From: Erysipelotrichaceae bacterium
Lineage (GTDB): Bacteria > Bacillota_I > Bacilli_A > Erysipelotrichales > Erysipelotrichaceae
Direction of reading: 5' to 3'
Length of the DNA: 6,780 nucleotides
NCBI GenBank assembly: GCA_024681275.1
Contig: JAILBD010000280.1
Span: forward strand, 1 to 6,780
The notes under the pieces were generated by a model. That model had not been told where the DNA came from. It made no database searches and was given only the letters and a program-made list of their open reading frames with translations. Below, piece by piece: positions 1-4,987 of this stretch. The stretch's first letter is position 1; every line of letters starts with the position of its first letter. Made by a program: the position numbers and the translations under genes.

Positions 1-479
1 TCAAACATGCGCGGATCGACGTGGCAGTAGCCGGTCGGATTCTTGATCAGATAGTCCTGGTGATAGTCTTCGGCGATCGTGAAGTTTTCCAGAGGAAGCA
101 GTTCCGTCACGATCGGTCTGTCATATTTCAGTGAAAGTTCGTCCAACGAACTTTTTATGATGTCTCTGTCTTCTTCGTCGACATAATAGATGCCGGTGCG
201 ATACTGGTGGCCGATGTCGTGTCCCTGCTGATCCAGGATGGTCGGGTCGATGATCAGGAAAAACATCTCCAGAAGCTCTTTCAGACTGATCGTGTCTTCT
301 TCGTAGACGACTTCCACAGTCTCGGAAGCGAGGGAGCGGTGTGCCTTGAGATCTTCGTAGGATGGGGATTCGATGTCACTGTTGGCATAGCCGACTGTCG
401 TCTCTTTGACGCCGTTCAGCAGTGAGAGATAGTGTTCGACGCCCCAGAAACATCCGCCTGCCAGATAGATCTTTTTCAT
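1..479 (-). CDS. msrA: Peptide-methionine (S)-S-oxide reductase MsrA, 3' end cut by window edge
   Basis: Reduces the S-epimer of methionine sulfoxide in proteins, using a cysteine that is then recycled by thioredoxin; cytoplasmic repair of oxidised proteins. Read from the reverse strand, 159 codons are visible and the frame stays open into the left edge. The N-terminus carries the signature GGCFWG with catalytic Cys10-Phe11-Trp12. Aligned without gaps to the E. coli enzyme (from memory of its numbering), Tyr41, Glu53, Asp88 and Tyr93 match Tyr82, Glu94, Asp129 and Tyr134. The C-terminal GYCH holds a likely resolving Cys152. The loop Tyr41-Glu53 is atypical: the usual TGHAE reads SLASE. The catalytic domain is almost complete, so either a few residues are missing or a fused MsrB domain follows outside the window. 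The ATG at 479-477 follows an AAGGAAGGG ribosome binding site at 488-496 by 8 nt. It is divergent to the metallopeptidase/fRMsr operon. Confidence 0.95.
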   Translation of the reverse strand, partial: MKKIYLAGGCFWGVEHYLSLLNGVKETTVGYANSDIESPSYEDLKAHRSLASETVEVVYEEDTISLKELLEMFFLIIDPTILDQQGHDIGHQYRTGIYYVDEEDRDIIKSSLDELSLKYDRPIVTELLPLENFTIAEDYHQDYLIKNPTGYCHVDPRMF

Positions 480-487
480 AGTATGAG

Positions 488-509
488 CCCTTCCTTTTTA
501 ATCATTATA
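488..509 (-). promoter_or_regulatory. msrA promoter -10 box and ribosome binding site
   Basis: On the reverse strand a perfect TATAAT lies at 509-504. The Shine-Dalgarno AAGGAAGGG at 496-488 follows, 8 nt before the msrA ATG, so the 5' leader would be very short. No convincing -35 box is found at the usual distance; the hexamer 17 nt upstream is CCCTAT. The -10 lies a few bases from the proposed -35 of the opposite operon, so the two promoters probably compete for polymerase. Confidence 0.5.
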
Positions 510-511
510 CT

Positions 512-539
512 TTGGAATGGCCTGTAATAGGGGTAAAAT
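512..539 (+). promoter_or_regulatory. Probable sigma-A promoter of the yugP-like/fRMsr operon
   Basis: A -35-like TTGGAA (512-517, 4 of 6 consensus) is separated by 16 nt from a -10-like TAAAAT (534-539, 5 of 6). Transcription would begin near 546, only a couple of bases before the Shine-Dalgarno at 548, giving a very short leader. The -35 is immodest in strength, so this is a moderate-confidence call supported mainly by position. Confidence 0.45.
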
Positions 540-547
540 GATAGTAC

Positions 548-556
548 AAGGAGGTG
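548..556 (+). promoter_or_regulatory. Shine-Dalgarno that fixes the start of the metallopeptidase gene
   Basis: AAGGAGGTG is a near-perfect ribosome binding site. A possible GTG start at 554-556 lies inside it and so cannot be served by it, whereas the in-frame ATG at 563 follows with a 6-nt spacer. This decides for the ATG at 563. Confidence 0.85.
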
Positions 557-562
557 CTGTCT

Positions 563-1258
563 ATGAGTGACTACACGATCTATTATGGTCTGACTTTCCT
601 GGCTATCATCATCACGTATGGAGCCCAGCTATATATACAGACGACTTATGCGAAATTCTCAAAGATCGCCAACGAGAAAGGGATGACCGGCGCTGCCGTC
701 GCCAAGGAACTGCTTTTCAACAACGACCTTCATGGGGTCGTCGTCAAAGAGGTCAACGGCATGTTGTCGGATCACTATGATCCGAGAGATCAGAGCATCT
801 CTCTTTCCCAGAACATCTCCCAGTCGAGTTCGATCGCCGCGATCGCTGTCGCTGCCCATGAGTGCGGACACGCCTTGCAGGACAGGGACAAGTATGCGCT
901 GCTCAGCGTCAGAGCGAGCCTCGTGCCGATCGCGAACATCGCATCGATGGGCGGCTACATCTCGATCATGATGGGCTTGATGATGGGCATGATCAATCTG
1001 GTCTGGTTTGGCATCCTTCTGGAGTGCGTGATCCTGCTTTTCCAACTGGTGACGCTGCCGGTGGAGTTCGATGCCAGCCGCAGGGCTCTGGCTCAGATCC
1101 AGCAGTACGGTTATGTCAATGATACGGAACTGGAAGGCGCCAGAACGGTCCTGAGGGCAGCTGCGCTGACTTATGTCGCCGGTGTGGCTTCGACACTGCT
1201 GCAGATACTCAGACTGGTCCTGGTCTATGGCCGGCGCAGAGACAGGAGAAACTACTAG
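563..1258 (+). CDS. YugP-like membrane zinc metallopeptidase (Zn_peptidase_2 family)
   Basis: Predicted membrane-embedded zinc protease of the Zn_peptidase_2 family, to which B. subtilis YugP belongs; the substrate is unknown. The 231-residue product has an N-terminal membrane segment (about 7-26), then a soluble part with a zinc-binding HECGH at 99-103 in the context AVAAHECGHALQ. A hydrophobic stretch at about 125-165 ends in the family-typical PVEFDASRRA, which should supply the third zinc ligand region, and a last hydrophobic segment at about 203-222 precedes an Arg-rich end. Length and motif order match the family. The ATG at 563 is chosen because the strong Shine-Dalgarno ends 6 nt before it. 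It is first gene of an operon: its TAG (1256-1258) abuts the ATG of the fRMsr gene, implying translational coupling. A role in membrane protein quality control is inference only. Confidence 0.9.
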   Translation: MSDYTIYYGLTFLAIIITYGAQLYIQTTYAKFSKIANEKGMTGAAVAKELLFNNDLHGVVVKEVNGMLSDHYDPRDQSISLSQNISQSSSIAAIAVAAHECGHALQDRDKYALLSVRASLVPIANIASMGGYISIMMGLMMGMINLVWFGILLECVILLFQLVTLPVEFDASRRALAQIQQYGYVNDTELEGARTVLRAAALTYVAGVASTLLQILRLVLVYGRRRDRRNY

Positions 1259-1714
1259 ATGGGCATCAACTACGAGCTGATGAACAGACAGATGGAAGCG
1301 CTGGCGGAAGCCTCTTGCGACTATATGCCTGTCATGGCCAACGCGAGCGCTCTGATCTATGAGACCCTCGCCGATCTCAACTGGGCGGGTTTCTATCTGG
1401 TCAGAAATGACGCTCTGCTGCTGGGTCCTTTCCAGGGCAGGACGGCCTGTGTCAACATCGCCAGAGGCAAGGGCGTCTGCGGCACGGCTTTTGAAACAGA
1501 TGAGACCCAGCTGGTCCCCGATGTGCATCAGTTCCCGGGACATATCGCCTGTGATTCCGCTTCCAATTCCGAGATCGTCGTTCCGATCCACCACGATGGA
1601 AAAGTGATCGCGGTGCTGGACATCGATTCACCTTCCTTCGATCGTTTTTCGAAGGAGGACAAGGAAGGGCTGGAGAGTTTCGTGAAGGTCCTGGAGAAGA
1701 TCATTCAATGGTAA
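1259..1714 (+). CDS. msrC: Free methionine-(R)-sulfoxide reductase (fRMsr/MsrC, GAF domain)
   Basis: Reduces the R-epimer of free, not protein-bound, methionine sulfoxide in the cytoplasm, with thioredoxin as recycling partner in known family members. The 151-residue protein is a single GAF domain. Cys64, Cys74 and Cys98 have exactly the spacing of the three E. coli MsrC cysteines (84, 94, 118 from memory). Glu105, Asp121 and Asp123 match the substrate-binding Glu125, Asp141 and Asp143, so the active site appears complete. Typical family text includes LNWAGFYL near 40-47 and GPFQGRTAC near 56-64. It starts directly after the stop of the metallopeptidase gene, with AGGAGAA at 1244-1250 as ribosome binding site 8 nt away inside that gene, and ends at a strong hairpin. 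With msrA just across the divergent promoter region, free and protein-bound methionine sulfoxide repair are clustered. Confidence 0.94.
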   Translation: MGINYELMNRQMEALAEASCDYMPVMANASALIYETLADLNWAGFYLVRNDALLLGPFQGRTACVNIARGKGVCGTAFETDETQLVPDVHQFPGHIACDSASNSEIVVPIHHDGKVIAVLDIDSPSFDRFSKEDKEGLESFVKVLEKIIQW

Positions 1715-1717
1715 ACG

Positions 1718-1742
1718 AAAACCTCTTTGACAAGAGGTTTTT
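1718..1742. terminator. Bidirectional intrinsic terminator between convergent operons
   Basis: A perfect 10-bp stem (AAAACCTCTT, 1718-1727, with AAGAGGTTTT, 1732-1741) closes a 4-nt TGAC loop. On the plus strand the stem runs into a T-run (1738-1742); on the minus strand the stem ends in TTTT followed by CGTTT. It lies between the fRMsr stop (1714) and the end of the HD gene (1749), so it can stop both converging transcripts. Confidence 0.88.
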
Positions 1743-1748
1743 CTGTGC

Positions 1749-2336
1749 TCATTTTTTCAGATGGCCTTTGGCGATGTGCTCCTGAAGGATCTGATCGGTG
1801 ATCTCATAGAGCCTTTTTGAACCCAGTGCCGTCTTCTTCTGTCTGCCGTAGACGGTATCGGAAGAGACATCATGTTCCTTCCAGTCGCCTCCGTCGTTGG
1901 AGGAGTTGAGCAGCAGGGGCTGGAAATTGTCCATGGCGTGGGCGAACTTCGATTCGGCCGTCTCATAGTTTTCAAATTCGTCGAAGAGAGCGATCAGCTC
2001 TTTTTTCTGATCGTCCGGCAGAAGGGAGAAGATGCGCTGTTTGGCTTTTTCTTCCCTTTCTTTCTGGGACTTCAGTCCTTCCGGATCGTAGGCGTAGGTA
2101 TCACCGGCGTCGATCTCAACGATGTCGTGGATGAGGCACATCATGATGACCTTAGCGATATCGACTTCTTCGTTGGCGTATTCTTTCAGCAGATAGGCCA
2201 TGATGGCCATGTGCCAGGCATGTTCGGCGTCGTTCTCGTTGCGTCCGTGTCCGGAGAGGTGGGTCTGGCGGAAGATGTTCTTTTCCTTGTCGATCTCAAG
2301 TATGAAATCGAGCTGCTTCTGCAGGCGCTTTTCCAT
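1749..2336 (-). CDS. HD-domain phosphohydrolase (HD_3/HDDC2-like, probable 5'-deoxynucleotidase type)
   Basis: Predicted metal-dependent phosphohydrolase, 195 residues, soluble and cytoplasmic. The HD-fold ligands are in order: His39 in DAEHAWHMA, His70-Asp71 in LIHDIVE, and Asp136 in HAMDNFQP. Glu74 and the GD pair at 78-79 after the HD doublet are typical of the YfbR/HDDC2 branch, whose characterised members remove phosphate from deoxynucleoside 5'-monophosphates. The substrate here is therefore inference. The end is Lys-rich and charged. The gene is second in a minus-strand operon: its ATG lies 2 nt after the TAA of the serine hydrolase. The nearest ribosome-binding candidates in the upstream gene are poor (GAAAGGTG about 12 nt away), so translation is probably coupled. 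It converges on the fRMsr gene with a shared terminator. Confidence 0.85.
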   Translation of the reverse strand: MEKRLQKQLDFILEIDKEKNIFRQTHLSGHGRNENDAEHAWHMAIMAYLLKEYANEEVDIAKVIMMCLIHDIVEIDAGDTYAYDPEGLKSQKEREEKAKQRIFSLLPDDQKKELIALFDEFENYETAESKFAHAMDNFQPLLLNSSNDGGDWKEHDVSSDTVYGRQKKTALGSKRLYEITDQILQEHIAKGHLKK

Positions 2337-2338
2337 CT

Positions 2339-4273
2339 TTATTCACCGCACCTTTCTATCCATTTCTCATAGACTGCGAGCTTGCTGAAATAGTTGAGTC
2401 TGGCCGGATGATCTTCATTTGCGTCGTCCGGGATGAGTTTCCCTGCGTCTTCACACATCGAAGACAGCAGGCTCAGCAGCTGTCCGCTGACATCCTGGTC
2501 CTGATCGAGTCCGATCGAGAAGAGTTCTGGAACGAAGCCCAGCGTTGAGGCTGTGTAGTAGAGGCCGTTGAAGTCGTTGGCATTTGCTTCCTTGTCGGTC
2601 AGGACGGTGTTCCTTTCGTTGGTCAGATAGACCATGACGATGTCCCGTTCAAAGTCGATCATGACCAGAGTCCCTGTCCAGCCCTGGTGGCCGATCGTAT
2701 CGGAAGAGGACGTGGAGCCATAGTACCAGCTTCTCTGGTCGTCGCCTTCTCTGGCCCAGCCCAGGGCATTGTTGGCCGATCCGATGCCGGCAGGAGACTT
2801 GAAGACGTCGATGACGTTGCGGTCAAAGAAGCGGTAAGGTCCATAGCCCCCCGTGAACATGACATAGGCCAGTTTGGCCAGATCTGTCGCGTTCGCAAAG
2901 AGGCCGGCGTGTCCGGAGATGCCATTCATGGAATACCAGGCTTTTTCATCGTGGACTTCACCCTGGAGGGTGTATTCTCTGACGCCCGGGAAATAGATGG
3001 CGCCATCGCGGGTGTTGCCGTTGAGTTCGGTCGCGGCGCAGTCTTCCTTGCGGAAGCCGTTTTCCAGCGGGTTGTAGGTGATGTGTTTCAGATCCAGAGG
3101 CCTGAAGAAATTGTCTTTCAGGTAGCTGTCCAGATCCTGTCCGGAGACCGTTTCAACGATGAGTCCCAGGATCATGTAGTCGACATCGGAGTAGAGGGAA
3201 CGCGTCCGCGGTTCGTATTGAAGCGGCGTCTTGCATATGCCTTCGATGGTGGAAAGTTTTGTTTCTTCATCGTGACTGTTTCCGCTGTAAAGGAGGTTGC
3301 GGGCATCCGGATCATATTCCTGACTTTCGGCGTCGAGGAAGACGTTGAAGTAGCGGGGATCCGGCGGGAAGCCTCCTTCGTGTTTCAGCAGATCTTTGAT
3401 GGTCAAAGAAGCCTTCCATCTCTTCTGTGTCTCAAGATCGGCTTTCGTCCCGAAGTCGTAGGAGAAGTCCATCGTATCCTCGTAGAAGCGCTCTCCCAGA
3501 TGATCGCAGATCCTGTCCTGCAGGCTGAGTTTTCCTTCGCTGATCAGTTTCTGAAGGGCGTAGTTCGCCGAGAACATCTTGGTGACGGAGGCCAGATCAT
3601 ATAAGGTATCGTTACTGACGGGCGTGAGATCTGTGAGTCTCGTCCCGTCCTGGGCGTAGGAATTCAGGGAGCCCCAGCTGTTCTGATAGATGAGTCTGCC
3701 ATGGCGGATCACGGCCAATTGGGCACTGGAGAATCCGTGGCTGATGTCGGAATCGATGATGTCGGAGATCAGTTCAAATGTTTCTTTGCGGAAGCCTTCT
3801 TCCTCAGGATCTCCCTGGATGAGTTCCGGATAGGGGATGAACACGCGGACTTTTCCTTCCCCTTTGATATCGGAGACCTGCAGGTGGTTCTTTCCGTTGA
3901 CAGAGAAGTCCGCATGATCGATGCGGCAGATCTTTCCGGCCTGAAGGCCTTCGACTCTGTGCGCATTGATGAAGAGGTCGAAGGAGCTGACATCCTGCGC
4001 ATCGACAAAAAGAGTTCCCTGGCCGCTGTATCCGTCGAAACCGATGATGGAGTTCATGGCCAAAGTGTCATCGATATTTCCCTGGCGATCGGGAAAGGAC
4101 AGTTCTTTCTGCCACTGGAATGCGGGCAGAGCTGAGATCTCTTCGATCCTGAATGTTTTTTCGTTCACGGCATCCTCCGTTGTTTCCTGTATCTCTTCCT
4201 TTTCAGTCTGGCAACCTGGCAGGGTCAGAGCGATCATAAAGATCAGGAAGATCGATATGCATCTATTTCTCAT
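2339..4273 (-). CDS. Serine hydrolase lipoprotein, beta-lactamase/class C PBP-like fold
   Basis: Predicted surface-anchored serine hydrolase of 644 residues. A short signal peptide (Arg at 2 and 4, hydrophobic 6-18) ends in the lipobox LPGC with lipidated Cys21, followed by an acidic linker. Residues about 45-155 form an unassigned beta-rich domain. The beta-lactamase domain spans about 175-590: nucleophile motif SVTK (Ser229, Lys232), Tyr361-Ser-Asp as the YxN-like motif, the family-typical GHAGLF at 454-459, and the HxG motif His529-Gln-Gly. Relatives include esterases, D-amino-peptidases and B. subtilis AmiE (N-acetylmuramyl-L-alanine amidase). AmiE-like cell-wall fragment hydrolysis is possible but unproven, and beta-lactam resistance is not implied. 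The start is forced: a stop lies in frame 12 nt upstream and the next Met would destroy the signal peptide. No Shine-Dalgarno precedes it. It leads an operon with the HD gene. Confidence 0.88.
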   Translation of the reverse strand: MRNRCISIFLIFMIALTLPGCQTEKEEIQETTEDAVNEKTFRIEEISALPAFQWQKELSFPDRQGNIDDTLAMNSIIGFDGYSGQGTLFVDAQDVSSFDLFINAHRVEGLQAGKICRIDHADFSVNGKNHLQVSDIKGEGKVRVFIPYPELIQGDPEEEGFRKETFELISDIIDSDISHGFSSAQLAVIRHGRLIYQNSWGSLNSYAQDGTRLTDLTPVSNDTLYDLASVTKMFSANYALQKLISEGKLSLQDRICDHLGERFYEDTMDFSYDFGTKADLETQKRWKASLTIKDLLKHEGGFPPDPRYFNVFLDAESQEYDPDARNLLYSGNSHDEETKLSTIEGICKTPLQYEPRTRSLYSDVDYMILGLIVETVSGQDLDSYLKDNFFRPLDLKHITYNPLENGFRKEDCAATELNGNTRDGAIYFPGVREYTLQGEVHDEKAWYSMNGISGHAGLFANATDLAKLAYVMFTGGYGPYRFFDRNVIDVFKSPAGIGSANNALGWAREGDDQRSWYYGSTSSSDTIGHQGWTGTLVMIDFERDIVMVYLTNERNTVLTDKEANANDFNGLYYTASTLGFVPELFSIGLDQDQDVSGQLLSLLSSMCEDAGKLIPDDANEDHPARLNYFSKLAVYEKWIERCGE

Positions 4274-4279
4274 ATTTAA

Positions 4280-4285
4280 ATTTTA
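4280..4285 (-). promoter_or_regulatory. -10 box of the serine hydrolase operon, placed for a leaderless transcript
   Basis: On the reverse strand TAAAAT (4285-4280, 5 of 6 consensus) is followed by only 6 nt before the ATG at 4273-4271. Transcription would start at or next to the A of the start codon. The matching -35 (AACACA, 17-nt spacer) is weak. There is no Shine-Dalgarno in the 20 nt before the ATG. Confidence 0.45.
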
Positions 4286-4304
4286 CAAAAGAATGAGGCT
4301 GCTG

Positions 4305-4313
4305 TGTTATAGT
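4305..4313 (+). promoter_or_regulatory. Extended -10 promoter of the YgjV-family gene, placed for a leaderless transcript
   Basis: TGT directly followed by TATAGT (4308-4313, 5 of 6) makes a good extended -10 element, which reduces the need for a -35. The best -35-like hexamer, TTTACA at 4282-4287, is 20 nt away and overlaps the -10 of the opposite promoter. Seven bases separate the -10 from the ATG at 4321, so the start point should fall at the start codon. Confidence 0.5.
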
Positions 4314-4320
4314 TGTGGTT

Positions 4321-4824
4321 ATGAACGGAATATTGATCGCCAACATCCTGACCGTCATCGGTCAGCTGGTCGTCTTCTATGCGTCGACAAGACATGAGAA
4401 GGGTGAGATCCTCAGGATACAGATCGTTTCGATGCTGCTGATGAGTTCAGCAAGCCTGATCCTGAAGGGTTACAGTGCCATCGTCATGGATGCCGTCGCG
4501 ATAGCCAGGAACGTCCTTTCGATCCATGGGATCTCTTTCAGAGGCCTTCCCTATATCTTTATCGCTGTTGCGATCGTTTTCGGCGTGCTTTTCAACAACC
4601 GCGGTTTCCTGGGCCTCTTCCCGATCTTTGCCAATGTCGCCCAGTCGCTGATCTTACTGGATAAGAAGGCCACGACCAGACAGATACAGCTGGTCTGCAG
4701 TTTCGCGTCTGCCTGCTGGTCGGTCTACAACTTCGCGATCGCAGCCTATGCCGGCACTTTTTTCGATGCGGTCAATGCTGTTTCCTATCTCTACAGCGCA
4801 ATGAAAAAAAAGATAAATAATTAG
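4321..4824 (+). CDS. YgjV-family integral membrane protein
   Basis: A 167-residue polytopic membrane protein of the YgjV/Imp-YgjV family; molecular function unknown in the family. Hydrophobic segments lie at about 4-20, 35-50, 52-66, 75-90, 96-113 and 122-142, with a short basic C-terminus (MKKKINN). Family character is seen in the alternation of short helices with polar turns, the RN pair at 63-64 and the segment near 125-140 with Trp133 and Asn137. The ATG at 4321 is preferred: an in-frame GTG at 4315 adds only two residues, and neither has a usable Shine-Dalgarno (the only GAGG, 4295-4298, is 16 to 22 nt away). It is divergent to the serine hydrolase. Its TAG (4822-4824) lies inside the CIRCE element of hsp20, and no clear terminator follows it, so some readthrough into hsp20 is possible. 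Confidence 0.8.
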   Translation: MNGILIANILTVIGQLVVFYASTRHEKGEILRIQIVSMLLMSSASLILKGYSAIVMDAVAIARNVLSIHGISFRGLPYIFIAVAIVFGVLFNNRGFLGLFPIFANVAQSLILLDKKATTRQIQLVCSFASACWSVYNFAIAAYAGTFFDAVNAVSYLYSAMKKKINN

Positions 4825-4847
4825 CACTCTCCTCTTGACATTGCTAA
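4821..4847 (+). promoter_or_regulatory. CIRCE operator (HrcA binding site) upstream of hsp20
   Basis: The CIRCE consensus is TTAGCACTC, 9 nt, GAGTGCTAA. Here the left arm TTAGCACTC (4821-4829) is perfect, the spacer is exactly 9 nt, and the right arm CATTGCTAA (4839-4847) matches 7 of 9. The right arm overlaps the last two bases of the -35 box, and the left arm contains the stop codon of the upstream gene. In known systems HrcA represses from this site until heat or misfolded protein depletes its GroEL-dependent activity. hrcA itself is not in the window. Confidence 0.9.
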
Positions 4848-4863
4848 AAAAGAGGACTATAAC
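4835..4863 (+). promoter_or_regulatory. Sigma-A promoter of hsp20
   Basis: A perfect -35 TTGACA (4835-4840), a 17-nt spacer and a -10 TATAAC (4858-4863, 5 of 6) form a strong housekeeping promoter embedded in CIRCE, as expected for HrcA-repressed genes. Transcription should start near 4870, leaving a leader of roughly 110-120 nt. Confidence 0.88.
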
Positions 4864-4922
4864 ATAATTGAACAAGGAAATCAGAGAAGATCCTAGGTCA
4901 AAATATAGAATCCAAACACTCC

Positions 4923-4979
4923 ATTGCCTTGCTTAAAGACATAGTTCATTCAATGAACGATGATGAAAGCAAAGGAGGT
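4923..4979 (+). ncRNA. Candidate RNA thermometer hairpin in the hsp20 leader
   Basis: The leader folds by eye into one long imperfect hairpin. CCTTGCTT (4927-4934) pairs with 4967-4975 (AAGC and AAGG with A4971 bulged). Outward, G4926 faces A4976, then two G-T(U) wobbles (4925/4977, 4924/4978) and A4923-T4979 follow. Inward, CAT (4940-4942) pairs with ATG (4960-4962), A4943 faces G4959, and GTTCAT (4944-4949) pairs with ATGAAC (4953-4958) around a TCA loop. The whole Shine-Dalgarno AAAGGAGG (4971-4978) is occupied, either paired or in the bulge and mismatch. Weak, defect-containing pairing over the ribosome binding site of an hsp20 gene is the hallmark of thermosensor leaders. The fold is not computed, and thermosensing is inference. 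Confidence 0.45.
4971..4978 (+). promoter_or_regulatory. Shine-Dalgarno of hsp20
   Basis: AAAGGAGG is a consensus ribosome binding site. It stands 3 nt from an ATG at 4982 and 9 nt from a second in-frame ATG at 4988. The second spacing is the usual one, which favours 4988 as the start. Confidence 0.85.
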
Positions 4980-4987
4980 AAATGACT

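Noticed and set aside
554..562. GTG start for the metallopeptidase, three codons upstream
   Set aside because: The GTG lies inside the AAGGAGGTG ribosome binding site, which is correctly spaced for the ATG at 563.
659..1594. 311-codon open frame on the minus strand, opposite the metallopeptidase and fRMsr genes
   Set aside because: It is a shadow of two genes with clear catalytic motifs on the other strand; it has no recognisable motif, is rich in His, Arg and Asp as expected of antisense frames, and has no ribosome binding site.
2687..3604. 305-codon open frame on the plus strand, opposite the serine hydrolase
   Set aside because: It is antisense to the region coding the SVTK, YSD and HQG motifs; no family signature and no promoter or ribosome binding site of its own.
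4315..4320. GTG at 4315 as start of the YgjV-family gene
   Set aside because: It would lie within 2 nt of the -10 box, before the likely transcription start, and has no ribosome binding site.
4895..4903. AGGTCAAAA as a CtsR operator upstream of hsp20
   Set aside because: CtsR sites need a second direct heptamer three bases further on; the following bases (TAGAATC) do not match, so only a half-site exists by chance.
4868..4936. 22-codon open frame with TTG start at the beginning of the hsp20 leader
   Set aside because: The start would coincide with the transcription start, so there is no room for a ribosome binding site in the mRNA; short frames of this size are expected by chance.
4982..4987. 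ATG at 4982 as the hsp20 start
   Set aside because: Only 3 nt from the Shine-Dalgarno, which is too close; the ATG at 4988 has normal spacing. Not excluded, since it changes the protein by only two residues.
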